Source: Amycolatopsis saalfeldensis (lineage in GTDB: Bacteria > Actinomycetota > Actinomycetes > Mycobacteriales > Pseudonocardiaceae). Taken from it: a stretch of 64,000 bases of DNA. Positions within the stretch are counted from its first letter, which is position 1; each line of letters starts with the position of its first letter. The translations under genes and the position numbers were made by a program. The stretch is taken from NCBI RefSeq assembly GCF_900110575.1, contig NZ_FOEF01000004.1, positions 372,001 through 436,000 of the forward strand. The letters are read 5' to 3'. Under the pieces are notes generated by a model. The model was given only the letters and a program-made list of their open reading frames with translations, did not search any database and was not told the DNA's origin. Of the stretch, positions 8,700-17,692 are shown piece after piece.

Positions 8700-9859
8700 C
8701 GGGCACTCCTGGGTTTGGTCCTGCGGCCGGACCAGCGTTTGCGGCCGATCAGCCGGGTCAGCGCGAACAGCGCGAAGATCAGCAGGATCAGCACCAGCGC
8801 GCCGATGTACCCGCGTTCCTGCGCCGAGGCGAGGGGTTCTTTGATGTAGCGGTAGACGAAGCGGGGCAGGCTTTCCTGCGGGTCGCCGAACGGGTTGTAG
8901 TTCATCGACAGCGAGCCGAACGAGGTGAACAGCAGCGGCGCGGTTTCGCCGACCACGCGGGCGATGCCGAGGATGATGGCGGTGCTCACGCCGGTGCGGG
9001 CGGTCGGCAGCACCACCGACCACACCGTGCGCGCGCGGCTCGCGCCCAGTGCCAGCGACGCTTCGCGCAGGCCGTCCGGCACCAGCCGCAGCACCACGTC
9101 GACGGTCCGGGTGACCGTCGGCAGCATGATCATCGTCAACGCCAGCGTCGCCATGAAGCCGGAGAAGCCGGACTGCACCGGCGGCAGGATCAGGGCCGCG
9201 TAGACGAACAGGCCGGCCACCACCGAGGGCAGGCCGCTCATCGCGTCCACGAAGATCCGCACCGGGCGCCGGAAGCGCGACCGGGTCTCGTTGAGGAACA
9301 CCGCGGTGAGCACCCCGAGCGGGACCACGAACACCAGCGCGAGCGCGGTCTGCTCCAGCGTGCCGACGATCGCGTGCAGCCCGCCGGTCGCGGTCGCGGG
9401 ATCCGTCGGCGCGACCGAGGACATGTCGTGGGTGAAGAACGCCAGCCGCAGGCTCGGCAGGCCCTTGGTGATGATGTAGCCGAGCAGGAACAGCAACGGC
9501 ACCAGCAGCCCGGCGGCGCCGCTGACCACCACGGCCGACACCAGCCGGTCCGTCGCGGCGAGGCGCCCGAGCCGGTCGCGGGTGACCAGGTACAGCATCG
9601 CCAGGTAGAGCAGATACGCGACGACGAGGTCCGCGAGCCAGCCCGGCGAGGTGAGCAGCTCGTGCATCACGAACCAGGTCAGCAGGGTCGCCGACACCGC
9701 GCAGCCCAGCGCGACCCAGCGGTCCTGCGGGGTGGTGGCCGAAGTGCGGCGCCGGACCGGGGGCGGGGCCGGCGGCCCGGGAGTGTCCACTGTGTCCGAT
9801 CCGGTGAGATCGTCCACAGTGTCCTCAGCCGGGTCGAGTGTGTCCTTGACGGTGGTCAT
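8696..9859 (-). CDS. pstA: phosphate ABC transporter permease PstA
   Basis: A 387-residue inner-membrane permease. A proline-rich cytoplasmic N-terminus of about 45 residues and an extra pair of hydrophobic segments (residues about 50-95) precede the six-helix PstA core. The cytoplasmic EAA-type loop is [22 protein letters not shown], which docks PstB. The stop overlaps the pstB GTG, and the start ATG overlaps the pstC stop by one base (TGATG). Partner of PstC in the phosphate channel. Confidence 0.92.
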   Translation of the reverse strand: MTTVKDTLDPAEDTVDDLTGSDTVDTPGPPAPPPVRRRTSATTPQDRWVALGCAVSATLLTWFVMHELLTSPGWLADLVVAYLLYLAMLYLVTRDRLGRLAATDRLVSAVVVSGAAGLLVPLLFLLGYIITKGLPSLRLAFFTHDMSSVAPTDPATATGGLHAIVGTLEQTALALVFVVPLGVLTAVFLNETRSRFRRPVRIFVDAMSGLPSVVAGLFVYAALILPPVQSGFSGFMATLALTMIMLPTVTRTVDVVLRLVPDGLREASLALGASRARTVWSVVLPTARTGVSTAIILGIARVVGETAPLLFTSFGSLSMNYNPFGDPQESLPRFVYRYIKEPLASAQERGYIGALVLILLIFALFALTRLIGRKRWSGRRTKPRSAR

Positions 9860-10839
9860 CAGGCGTCCACTCCCACTCCGGAGCGGCTGCGGGAGATGAT
9901 CACCGAGGCGGTGAAGTTGGTCGCCAGCGTGAACACGAACAGCACCAGCCCGGCCGCCATCAGCCCGTTGAGGCCGATCCCGGACATGCCCGCGTTGTTG
10001 GCGATGAACCCGGAGATCGTCGCGCCGCCGAATTCGAGCAGGTGGCTCGTCACCGCCGGAACCTGGGGCAGCAGCAGGGAAACCGCGATCGTCTCACCGA
10101 GCGCGCGGCCCAGGCCGAGCATCGAGCCGCCGACGATCCCGCCGCGGCCGAACGGCAGCACCACCGCGGCGACCATGCCCCAGCGCGTGCTGCCCAGCGC
10201 GAGGGCCGCTTCCTTCTCCCCGGCCGGGGTCTGGGTGAACACCTCGCGGATCACCGAGGTGGTGATCGGGATGACCATCAGCGAGACGACCAGCCCGGCG
10301 ACGAACATGGAGTTGAACAGGACCGCGCCCGGCTTGGTTTCGAACAGCGGGAACCAGCCCAGGTTCGACGTCATCCACTCCGAGAGCGGCGTGATGTAGG
10401 GCCGCAGGAAGCTGAAGCCCCACAATCCGTAGAGCAGGCTGGGAATCGCGGCGAGCAGGTCCACCAGGCCGGTCAGGAACCCGCGCATCCGCCCGCTCGC
10501 GTAGTCGCTGATGAACAGCGCGGCGAGGATCGACAACGGCACCGCGAACGCCACCGCGATCAACGCGACCACGATCGTGCCGTAGATCAGGCCGAGCACG
10601 CCCAGCTGCCCGGACGCCGCGTCGAACTGGATGGTCGAAAAGAAGCCGAAGCCGCTGATCTGGAAGGCCGGAACCGAGCGGTAGACGAGGAAGAAGCCGA
10701 TCACGACCAGGAGGCCGAGAACCGACAGGCCGGCACCGGTGGTCACGCGACGGAACGCGCGGTCGGCTCGCGACGGCACGTCGGCGATCGCCAGTGGCTC
10801 CGGGGGCGAGGCGCCCGGAGCGGGTGTCGTGACAGTCAC
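9859..10839 (-). CDS. pstC: phosphate ABC transporter permease PstC
   Basis: A 326-residue permease with six or more membrane helices. It has PstC features such as AIPSLLYGLWG, the coupling loop EKEAALALGSTRWGMVAAVVLP and a C-terminal GRALGETIAVSLLL. GTG 10839 gives a start just ahead of the short cytoplasmic N-terminus; the frame remains open to 11070 but would then overlap the divergent gene at 10973. The 133 bp between the divergent starts must hold both promoters. It contains one GTTCACG on the minus strand (10911-10905), half of a Streptomyces-type PHO box, which is only suggestive. Confidence 0.9.
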   Translation of the reverse strand: MTVTTPAPGASPPEPLAIADVPSRADRAFRRVTTGAGLSVLGLLVVIGFFLVYRSVPAFQISGFGFFSTIQFDAASGQLGVLGLIYGTIVVALIAVAFAVPLSILAALFISDYASGRMRGFLTGLVDLLAAIPSLLYGLWGFSFLRPYITPLSEWMTSNLGWFPLFETKPGAVLFNSMFVAGLVVSLMVIPITTSVIREVFTQTPAGEKEAALALGSTRWGMVAAVVLPFGRGGIVGGSMLGLGRALGETIAVSLLLPQVPAVTSHLLEFGGATISGFIANNAGMSGIGLNGLMAAGLVLFVFTLATNFTASVIISRSRSGVGVDA

Positions 10840-10972
10840 GGCAGCAGTATTCCGACCACTGGCACGCCGAAGTTGGACGAGCAGCGAAGGCCCGACGGCG
10901 CGTTCGTGAACCGCTTCGCGCCTTCCCCCTGCTTTGTTGACGGGGCGGACCGGGCTGGGGAGGTTGGGCAGC

Positions 10973-13255
10973 ATGAACGGCTTGAGACGGGTAGTGCTTG
11001 TGTTCGCCAGTGGCCTGCTGGCCGTGCTGGGCCTCGCGGTGGTGCCGTCCGCGTCCGCCCAGACCACCACCCCACCACTGACCTACACGGTCCAGACCAG
11101 TGGCGCCGACCTCGCGCACGCGCAGGACGGGGACCCGCTGCACATCACGGTCTCGGGCCTGCCCGCCGACGCCACCGCGACCTTCTACGTCTGCCCGGCC
11201 CAGCTTCGCGACTCGCTGCTGAAGTCGCAGCTGGACCCGGTGACCAAGAAGCTCGTCTGGGTGCCCGACCCCTCGCTGGCGAACCGGGTCAACGCCTATT
11301 GCGGCAGCTTCAACGACGAGCTGTCCGGCGCGCCGTTCCAGACGCCGCGATCGGAACGGGGCCGCAGCGCCCTGACCCAGTCCGTCGTGTTCGACACCTA
11401 TGTGCCGCGGGGTACTTCCGCGCCGAAGAACGTCAGCTTCGACCCGGAGTTCACCACCCTGAACCCGAGCGCGACGATCCCGTGGCCGGCGAACCCGGAC
11501 AAGAAGCAGTACTCCTACACCTGCGACGACGCGCACCCGTGCACGATGATGCTGAAGCTCACGGGCAAGCCGGCCGGTGCCACGGCCGCGCAGACGGTCT
11601 ACGACAGCTCGATCAGCTTCACCGCGAGCCCCCCGGGCCTGAAGATCCAGGGCTGCGGCGGCGTGGGCGCCGGCACGGTCACCGCGAGCATGCCGGAGCG
11701 GTTCGGCCGGACGGCGGTGGCCTGGAACCAGTTGCTGTGCGCGCCGACCAAGGCGGCGCAGCCGGCCAACATCCTGGCCGAGACCGAGGACACCGGGCTG
11801 ACCTCGTTCGACAAGGGCGATTCCGACGTGGTCTTCACCGGTTCCGGCGGCGCACTGGCGGCCCAGGACGTGCGGGCCCGCAGCTACGTCCCGGTGGCGC
11901 TCAACGCCACCGTGCTCGCCGCCGTCGGCTGGACCCCGACCGACCGCTCGGACAGCGGCGCGGCGCTGGTCGCCCGGCTGGCCTCGAACCTCCGGTTCAG
12001 CTGGGACGACGTGGCGAACATGCTGAGCAAGGGCGGCGAGCTACCCGACGCCGGCGGCCGCGGCGGGATCTTCACCAACGGTTCCGCACTGGTGACCCGC
12101 AACCCCGCGCTCGCCGCGATCAGCGGGCCCACCAGCCCGGTCCAGGCGCCCGACGCCCGCGCCGGGCACTCGGACAGCACGTTCTACGGCGTCACCGGCG
12201 AATCCGGCCCCGGCTCCGTCCCGCTGGCGCTGAGCGGCAAGCTGGCTGGCCTGCCCGCGTGGACGTACGGCAATTTCCGGAGCCCGCAAGGGGATCCGCT
12301 GGCCGGCAACGGCAAGCCGGTCGGGGTCGTCAGCGACCTCAACACACTCAACCTCGGTGACGACGGCGTGCACAACGTCGACGCCAAGACCGGCCGGATC
12401 AACGTCCGCAAGCAGGTCAGCAACACCACCCTCGGCACCGGGATCGAGTGCACCAACGGCTGCCTGAACTGGGTGGTCACCGACCTGGCCACGGCGACCG
12501 AATACGGCTGGACCCCGGTCGCGCTGCCGAACGGCAAGGGCGGTTACATCGCGCCCACCCCGGCCACGCTGCAGGCCGCGGCCGCGCACGCCAAGCCGGC
12601 CAAGGACGGCTCGCTGGAGATCACCGGGGCCGCCGACGATCCGAACGCCTACCCGCTCACCTTCGTGGAGTCCATGGCCGCGCCGGTGAACCCGCTGGTC
12701 GACGCGTCCTGCGCGCCCGAGAAGGCGAAGCAGGACCAGCTCGCGACCTTCCTGAAGGCGGCCACCAACGGCGGCCAGAACGGGATGGGCCCGGGCATGG
12801 TGGCGCTGACGCCCGATCTCCTCTCCGCCGCGCAGGACGCCGCGACGAAGGTGGGCACGGGCACCGCCGCGTCGGCCTGTCACGAACAGCAGGAGGCGCA
12901 GAACCCGGCCGCCGACGGGCCCGGACCGGGTGCCTCCGGCGGGCCGGTGGGCGGCGACCTCGGCGGCAACGGGCCGGGCTCGGGCGCTTCGGCCACCGGC
13001 CCGGCGCAGGACGCCGCCCTCACCATGAAGGCGCCCACCGCGGCGAGTGTCCAGGCGGCGCGGAACCTGGCCGACGGGGTCCGGATCCCGCTGTTCCCGG
13101 GCGCGGGCGCGCTGGCGGCGCTGATCCCGCTGCTCGCCCTCGTGGCGCTGGTGCTGCTGCCGTCCTCGACCGGCTACCTGACCGCCGGGAAACCGTTGCC
13201 GCCCTGGGTGAACCGGTTCGCCCGCCGGCTGCGGACGCTGCGGGGCCGGGCATGA
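10973..13255 (+). CDS. PstS-like surface protein with C-terminal membrane anchor
   Basis: A 760-residue exported protein. The signal peptide is RRVVLVFASGLLAVLGLAVV, cut near ASAQ. An N-terminal beta-rich, four-cysteine domain (about 30-200) is followed by a region resembling the PstS/PBP2 fold: YVPVALNATVLAAVG, SWDDVANMLSKGG, DSTFYGVTGE, AYPLTFVESMAAPVNP, then NGGQNGMGPGMVALTPDLL, which matches the GYAPLP end of PstS domains. A Gly/Pro-rich linker, one helix (ALAALIPLLALVALVLL) and a basic tail RRLRTLRGRA anchor it. ATG 10973 has a G-rich ribosome site at 10956-10967. Its stop overlaps the next gene (ATGA). Ligand unknown; phosphate is inferred from the domain and from the divergent pst operon. 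Confidence 0.75.
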   Translation: MNGLRRVVLVFASGLLAVLGLAVVPSASAQTTTPPLTYTVQTSGADLAHAQDGDPLHITVSGLPADATATFYVCPAQLRDSLLKSQLDPVTKKLVWVPDPSLANRVNAYCGSFNDELSGAPFQTPRSERGRSALTQSVVFDTYVPRGTSAPKNVSFDPEFTTLNPSATIPWPANPDKKQYSYTCDDAHPCTMMLKLTGKPAGATAAQTVYDSSISFTASPPGLKIQGCGGVGAGTVTASMPERFGRTAVAWNQLLCAPTKAAQPANILAETEDTGLTSFDKGDSDVVFTGSGGALAAQDVRARSYVPVALNATVLAAVGWTPTDRSDSGAALVARLASNLRFSWDDVANMLSKGGELPDAGGRGGIFTNGSALVTRNPALAAISGPTSPVQAPDARAGHSDSTFYGVTGESGPGSVPLALSGKLAGLPAWTYGNFRSPQGDPLAGNGKPVGVVSDLNTLNLGDDGVHNVDAKTGRINVRKQVSNTTLGTGIECTNGCLNWVVTDLATATEYGWTPVALPNGKGGYIAPTPATLQAAAAHAKPAKDGSLEITGAADDPNAYPLTFVESMAAPVNPLVDASCAPEKAKQDQLATFLKAATNGGQNGMGPGMVALTPDLLSAAQDAATKVGTGTAASACHEQQEAQNPAADGPGPGASGGPVGGDLGGNGPGSGASATGPAQDAALTMKAPTAASVQAARNLADGVRIPLFPGAGALAALIPLLALVALVLLPSSTGYLTAGKPLPPWVNRFARRLRTLRGRA

Positions 13256-14160
13256 GCACGCCGACCGCCACCCCGGCCGCGGCTGCCCCGCCTTCGGTCG
13301 CGCCATTGCGGTTTGGTCCCAAGTGGACGGTGGTGACCGCGGTGGGCTGGCTGGTCACCACGGCGGTCTGCTTCGGGCTGGTCGCGTACGCGCTCGGCCC
13401 GATGCTGGCCAACAACGACCAGCGGGCCGCGTTGTCCGCCATCCGTGCCGCGATGGCGGAGGCCCAGGGCGCGACCCGCACCCTGCTCGGCGCGGCGCCG
13501 GTGACGAAGCCGCCAGAGTTCGGTTCGCCGGTGGCCGTGCTGGAGATCCCGAAGCTGCGGGCCCAGCAGGTCGTGCTCGAAGGCGCCGAACCCGGCCAGA
13601 CTTCGTCCGGTCCCGGGCATATCCCGGGCACCTCGGGGCTCGGCCAGCCCGGCAACTCCGCCGTGGCCGGCCGCTATTCCGGTTACGGGGCCCCGTTCGC
13701 GCAGCTGGGCGAGCTGGCCAAGGGCGACCAGATCGTGGTGGCGACCACGCAGGGCCGCTCCGTGTACACCGTCACCGAGACCGCGACCCGCGACCTGAAC
13801 GAGGACCGGGACTACGGCCGCACCGAAAACGACCGGCTCACCCTGGTCACCTCGGCGAGCTGGTGGCCGGGCTCGGCCTCGTCGGCCACGGTGGTCACCG
13901 CCGTGCTGGAGGGCAAGCCGTTCCGCCCCACGCCCCAGAACGGCCGGGCGGACGCGCAGGACGGCCGCACCGGCGACAGCGGTGCGTGGGCCCAGCTGAT
14001 CCTGGCCTTCGGCGGGTTCGCCGCCGCGGCCGCGGGCGCGACCGTGCTCTACCGCCGCTGGCGCCCGGTTTCGACGTACGTCATCACCGCTCCGGCGCTG
14101 CTGGCACTGGCGGTCCTGGCGGCGACGGCGGTGTGGCGGTTGTTGCCCGCCTGGGCCTGA
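13252..14160 (+). CDS. sortase-fold membrane protein lacking catalytic residues
   Basis: A 302-residue protein with an N-terminal helix (about 25-50), a sortase-like beta-barrel (about 90-220) and two C-terminal helices (about 245-295). The sortase landmarks align, but the active site is gone. GHIPGTSGLGQPGNSAVAG is followed by R141 where the catalytic His of AGHR is expected, then GYGAPFAQLGELAKGDQI. The LTLVTC strand reads LTLVTS (S201), and no arginine appears in the following strand TVVTAVLEG. The catalytic region has no cysteine at all. It starts within the stop of the PstS-like gene, so the two are translationally coupled. The role is therefore likely structural or binding, not transpeptidation. 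Confidence 0.8.
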   Translation: MSTPTATPAAAAPPSVAPLRFGPKWTVVTAVGWLVTTAVCFGLVAYALGPMLANNDQRAALSAIRAAMAEAQGATRTLLGAAPVTKPPEFGSPVAVLEIPKLRAQQVVLEGAEPGQTSSGPGHIPGTSGLGQPGNSAVAGRYSGYGAPFAQLGELAKGDQIVVATTQGRSVYTVTETATRDLNEDRDYGRTENDRLTLVTSASWWPGSASSATVVTAVLEGKPFRPTPQNGRADAQDGRTGDSGAWAQLILAFGGFAAAAAGATVLYRRWRPVSTYVITAPALLALAVLAATAVWRLLPAWA

Positions 14161-14177
14161 AGTCATGGGGGCAGAAG

Positions 14178-14216
14178 GAACCGGCCCGGACGGGAAAACC
14201 CCGTCCGGGCCGGTTC
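14178..14216. terminator. bidirectional terminator hairpin
   Basis: A perfect 17-bp stem: GAACCGGCCCGGACGGG at 14178-14194 pairs with CCCGTCCGGGCCGGTTC at 14200-14216, loop AAAAC. It lies between the convergent sortase-like and PstS-like genes. Confidence 0.9.
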
Positions 14217-14232
14217 TTGTGCTGCGGGCAGG

Positions 14233-15321
14233 TCAGCCGAGGGTGCAGGTGACACCGTTGGCGTCAGCGGCCAGCGGCTTGAAGCCGAACTTGGTCAGCG
14301 TGGCGGAAAGGCTGCCGGAGCACAGCTTGCTCGGGCCCGCCGCGTCGAAGCCGACCACGTTCAGCGCGGCGTCGAACGAAGGCGAGCGGGTGTCGAGCAC
14401 GAAGTACACCGTGCGAGCGCCCAGGAAGCCGTCGGCGAACGCCGGGACCAGGTTCGGGGCGGTGCCCGAGACCGGGGCGCCGTCCGAGCCGGCATCGGTC
14501 AGGGTGCCCTCGAAGAAGCCGGCGCGCTTGTCGGTCACCGCGCCGTTGCCCTGCGCGACGAACTGGGCCACCGAGTACGGCGCGATCGCGGTCGCCTGGT
14601 CGGCGGCCGGGATGGTGTCGCCCTCGTTCTCCTGCATGCGCTTGATGGTGACCGGCTTCGTGGTCGGGTCGAAGCCGAGCACGGTGCCGGTGAAGAACGC
14701 CAGCGTGCCGGAACCGGCCTGGGGCAGGTAAACGGTGATCGGGGCGTTCGCGCCGCCGACCGCGCTCCAGTTGGTGATGACACCGCTGTAGATGTCGCGC
14801 AGCTGCTGCAGGGTCAGGGTGACGCCGGCGCCCGAGCCGGTCGACGAGGCGGCCCAGGAGACGCCGTCCTTGCCGAAGCCGTAGTAGCGGAAGGTGGACG
14901 GGTCGCTGGACGACGGGCCCGAGGAGGAGCGGGCGATGTCGATCGAGGCGCTGCCGGCCGCGGCGGCGGTGTCCAGCGCGGTCTTGCCCGCGCTGGAGCC
15001 GTTGGGCGGGAGGTTGCCGGGGTTGGTGTAGGTGGTGCCGCCGTCGAAGGCGTCACCGGGCACCACGAAGGACGTGTTGGGCGCGAGCACCGGCGGGACG
15101 GTGACGTAGTTGTCGGGGTCGGTGTTGGTGGCGCTGTCGGCGTTGGCGGCGGCGAAGATCGCGCCGGTGACGTCGGCGATCGTGTCGGAGCCGACGGCCG
15201 CGACGACCTCGGGGATGCCGTTCGGGCCGGGGACCGCGTTGGCGGTGCCCGGGATGAGAAGGGCGGCGCCGGCGGCGACGGCGGCGGTGATGCCCACGAA
15301 CCGGGCAGTACGAGCACGCAT
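14233..15321 (-). CDS. secreted PstS-like phosphate-binding protein
   Basis: A 362-residue exported protein with a signal peptide (about 1-28, cut after GTANA). It carries PstS-type motifs AAVGSDTIADVTGAIF near the mature N-terminus, DIARSSSGPSS, LTLQQLRDIYSGVITNWSAVGG, QAGSGTLAFFTGTVLG (anion-binding loop) and a C-terminal cysteine pair (KLCSGSL and VTCTLG) that could form a disulfide. There is no lipobox and no C-terminal helix, so it is probably released or held non-covalently. ATG 15321 begins the signal peptide. It is the third PstS-like protein within 9 kb. A GGTCTAGACC palindrome lies about 20 bp upstream. Confidence 0.8.
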   Translation of the reverse strand: MRARTARFVGITAAVAAGAALLIPGTANAVPGPNGIPEVVAAVGSDTIADVTGAIFAAANADSATNTDPDNYVTVPPVLAPNTSFVVPGDAFDGGTTYTNPGNLPPNGSSAGKTALDTAAAAGSASIDIARSSSGPSSSDPSTFRYYGFGKDGVSWAASSTGSGAGVTLTLQQLRDIYSGVITNWSAVGGANAPITVYLPQAGSGTLAFFTGTVLGFDPTTKPVTIKRMQENEGDTIPAADQATAIAPYSVAQFVAQGNGAVTDKRAGFFEGTLTDAGSDGAPVSGTAPNLVPAFADGFLGARTVYFVLDTRSPSFDAALNVVGFDAAGPSKLCSGSLSATLTKFGFKPLAADANGVTCTLG

Positions 15322-15469
15322 GGGTTGTACTCTCTCTGTCTGGTCTAGACCACGGGATTCCGGGGCCGTGACCAAACCTCGTCGAGCCCGGCAACGCCGG
15401 GCGGTTGGTTGCCTTCCCGCCCGACGGCGCGCCGGTTAATGCCCGACGAACGCACGCGCGGTTACCCTC

Positions 15470-15868
15470 TTATCCCGGCAGCGGGTATTTGGTGCGCCAG
15501 TCCGTGATCCGTCCGTCCCCGACGGACTCCGCGGCTTCACCGGCGGCGAGGGCGAACCGGTCGTAGCCCCGCTTCGCTTCGATGCGGCGGCCGTAGGCGT
15601 GGCTCGCGGTCGCGATCGGCCCGCTGCCGGCGTGCAGCACCCACCGCCAGTCGATGCCGTGGTCATGGGTCAGTTCCAGGCGGCTGCGCCCGAGGTTCGC
15701 GCACAGCCACTGGACGGCCGCCACGCATTCTTCGCCGCTGCGGTAGTCGACCGTCCCCAGTCCCAGCGACGCGTTGTTGCTGCCGAGCAGCCTCCATCGG
15801 GTCGCGTCCCCGCGCCCGCCGATCAACTGGAATCTCGGTGTCCGGCGTGGACTCGCTGCGCTGTTCAT
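15470..15868 (-). CDS. DUF1508-like (YegP-type) small protein
   Basis: A 132-residue protein that looks like two copies of the roughly 50-residue DUF1508/UPF0339 fold. The first copy holds RFQLIGGRGDATRWRLLGSN and YRSGEECVAAV; the second LELTHDHGIDWRWVLHAG with HAYGRRIEAKRGYDRF. ATG 15868 is preceded by GGGGACGCGACAA as ribosome site; a longer frame to 16003 has no such support. The function of the family is unknown. It lies 150 bp downstream of, and on the same strand as, the TIGR04141-like gene. Confidence 0.6.
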   Translation of the reverse strand: MNSAASPRRTPRFQLIGGRGDATRWRLLGSNNASLGLGTVDYRSGEECVAAVQWLCANLGRSRLELTHDHGIDWRWVLHAGSGPIATASHAYGRRIEAKRGYDRFALAAGEAAESVGDGRITDWRTKYPLPG

Positions 15869-16018
15869 TTGTCGCGTCCCCAGTCCGCACGGAGGCCATC
15901 CGGTGAAAGGCCGTCCTAGGCACCAGGAACATCGTCGGGCGGGCAGGGGAAAGTTACCGCCCACGTTTAAGGCGTGACGGCGGAAAAATGAACAACGGCG
16001 CAAATACGGCCGTTCGGT

Positions 16019-17692
16019 CTAGCGCTTTCGGCGGCGAGTAGCCGGTTGTGCGCGCGCAGTGCGCTTCGGCACGTACGGGATATCGGCGAACCGGAGCGTC
16101 GCCTGAAGGCCCCGCACCGAGCGGTCGAGGCGCAGGAGCGCGATCTGCGAAAGGGTGAACAGCTCGTCGACGTGCCAGGCCCGCCCGGCGGCGGCGAGCA
16201 CCACCGTGCGCGGCGCCTCGGCCAGCACGCGATCCGGGTCGGCCGCCGACACCTTGGCGGCGAGCTGCGCGAGCGCTTCCGGCTCGTCGTGCAGGGCTTC
16301 GGCGGACACCAGGGCCTGGGTGTAGAGGTGGCTGGCCGCGGTGGCCCGGCCGAGCCACTTCACGTGGATCAGCTCGTCGTCCGGGCCGAGCAGATCGCAC
16401 AGCTCGAACCGCGGGTGCAACGGCGTGGTCGCGAAATCCCGGTCCAGGCACAGGAATCCCGGCTCCTCGGCGACCCGGTGGCAGTACCGGTTCTCGTCGT
16501 CGGACTCGCCGCTGGGCCGCCAGGTGACGTCGGGCCAGATGTACTTGCGCGACAGCAGATCCGCGACCTGGGCGCGCATCTGCTCGACGTAGGTCTCGCC
16601 GATCCGGTACCAGCGGCCCTGGTGGAACACGTACCGGACGTGGTCGATGGTCGTCTCGAACACCAGCCAGCGCGCGACCGGCAGCGGGGTGCCGGTCTCC
16701 TGCTCGCCGGCCTCGTCGGCGCAGGTGACCACGCGCCCGGCGCGCAGGGCCTTGACCCGCCGTTCCACCGGGATCTCGGCCAGCCGCGCGGTCAGGTGCT
16801 CCAGCTCCAGCCGCGCCTCGACGTGCAGCGGGCCGCCCGCGCCGAGCCCGGTGATGCGGAACGAGCCGGCGTTCTCCGCGTCGTGCACCGCGGCCCCGGG
16901 CCAGGTCAGGCCGAGCGGCCCGGCGTTCTCGCCATCGAGAGCTTCGGCGAGCCGCTGTTCGAGCGTCGGCACGAGCCGGTGGTGCCGTTCCAGCGGCCGG
17001 GTCTGCGCCACGAACCGCAACGCCGATTCCGCGTCCGGCTCGTCGACGACCGCGCCCACCGCGTCGAGGTCCGCGAGGAACGCGTCCGGCTCCTTCGCCA
17101 GCGGCGCCCAGAGGGAGTTGCCGACGCGGATCCGATAGCGCTTTCCGGTCACGCGCCCGTAGGTGAGGTCGGTCAGGTCCGCCGAGCCGGCCAGCCGGTT
17201 CACCAGGTCGCCGTAGGGCTCCAGACGGAACGCCGACAGCTCGCCGCCGCCGGGGATGGAGATCTGCGTCGCCCGCGCCGAGACGTCGAGCGCCGCGCTC
17301 GCCACCAGCCCGAGGTCGAACGGGTCCAGCCGGCGGATCCCGAACAGCAGGCCGAAACCCTGCTCGACGTATTCGTCGTTCAGCACCAGGTGCCCGGCGC
17401 CCCAGGCCACCGCGTAGGTCCACGGTGGACGCGGGACGAGCAGCACCGCGAACGGCAGCGTCGAAGGCAGCTCGAGCCGGTTGCCGGTGAGCGCGGCGGC
17501 ATGCGGGACCCATTGCGGCATCTCGGTGCGGAAGGTCCCGGCGACGAGCCGGGCCGCCGTGCCCGAGAGGTCGACCGGGAGGTCGGTGGTGACCTGCTCG
17601 GGCGTCAGCGAGACCAGCAGGTCGTGCTCGGCCGCGGTGCCGTCGAGCCGGAAGAGGGAGACCGGTTTGCTCGGAGAGGGCAGGGCAGGCAT
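16019..17692 (-). CDS. TIGR04141/DUF6119-like sporadically distributed protein
   Basis: A 557-residue protein resembling the TIGR04141/DUF6119 family. It has an N-terminal SLFRLDG segment, then PPWTYAVAWGAGHLVLNDEYVEQGFGLLFGIRRLDP, the typical FGxGHxLL...E..FGL block near residues 90-125. Later segments include ALRFVAQTRPL, FVFHQGRWYRIGETYVE and LCLDRDF with IHVKWLGRATAASHLYTQALVSAE. The C-terminus is basic (KRTARAQPATRRRKR). The family is patchy between strains and often found near mobile or defence genes; its biochemical function is not known to me. ATG 17692 has GGTGGTGG just upstream; ATG 17749 is an alternative. Confidence 0.65.
   Translation of the reverse strand: MPALPSPSKPVSLFRLDGTAAEHDLLVSLTPEQVTTDLPVDLSGTAARLVAGTFRTEMPQWVPHAAALTGNRLELPSTLPFAVLLVPRPPWTYAVAWGAGHLVLNDEYVEQGFGLLFGIRRLDPFDLGLVASAALDVSARATQISIPGGGELSAFRLEPYGDLVNRLAGSADLTDLTYGRVTGKRYRIRVGNSLWAPLAKEPDAFLADLDAVGAVVDEPDAESALRFVAQTRPLERHHRLVPTLEQRLAEALDGENAGPLGLTWPGAAVHDAENAGSFRITGLGAGGPLHVEARLELEHLTARLAEIPVERRVKALRAGRVVTCADEAGEQETGTPLPVARWLVFETTIDHVRYVFHQGRWYRIGETYVEQMRAQVADLLSRKYIWPDVTWRPSGESDDENRYCHRVAEEPGFLCLDRDFATTPLHPRFELCDLLGPDDELIHVKWLGRATAASHLYTQALVSAEALHDEPEALAQLAAKVSAADPDRVLAEAPRTVVLAAAGRAWHVDELFTLSQIALLRLDRSVRGLQATLRFADIPYVPKRTARAQPATRRRKR

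Noticed and set aside
9781..9840. Repeated CCACAGTGTCC-like words near the pstA start
   Set aside because: They encode the Asp/Thr/Val-rich N-terminus of PstA and show no inverted symmetry or conserved placement that would suggest an operator.
13252..14160. Active class E or F sortase
   Set aside because: The His and Cys positions are Arg and Ser, and no LPxTG- or LAxTG-type sorting signal was seen in the adjacent surface protein.
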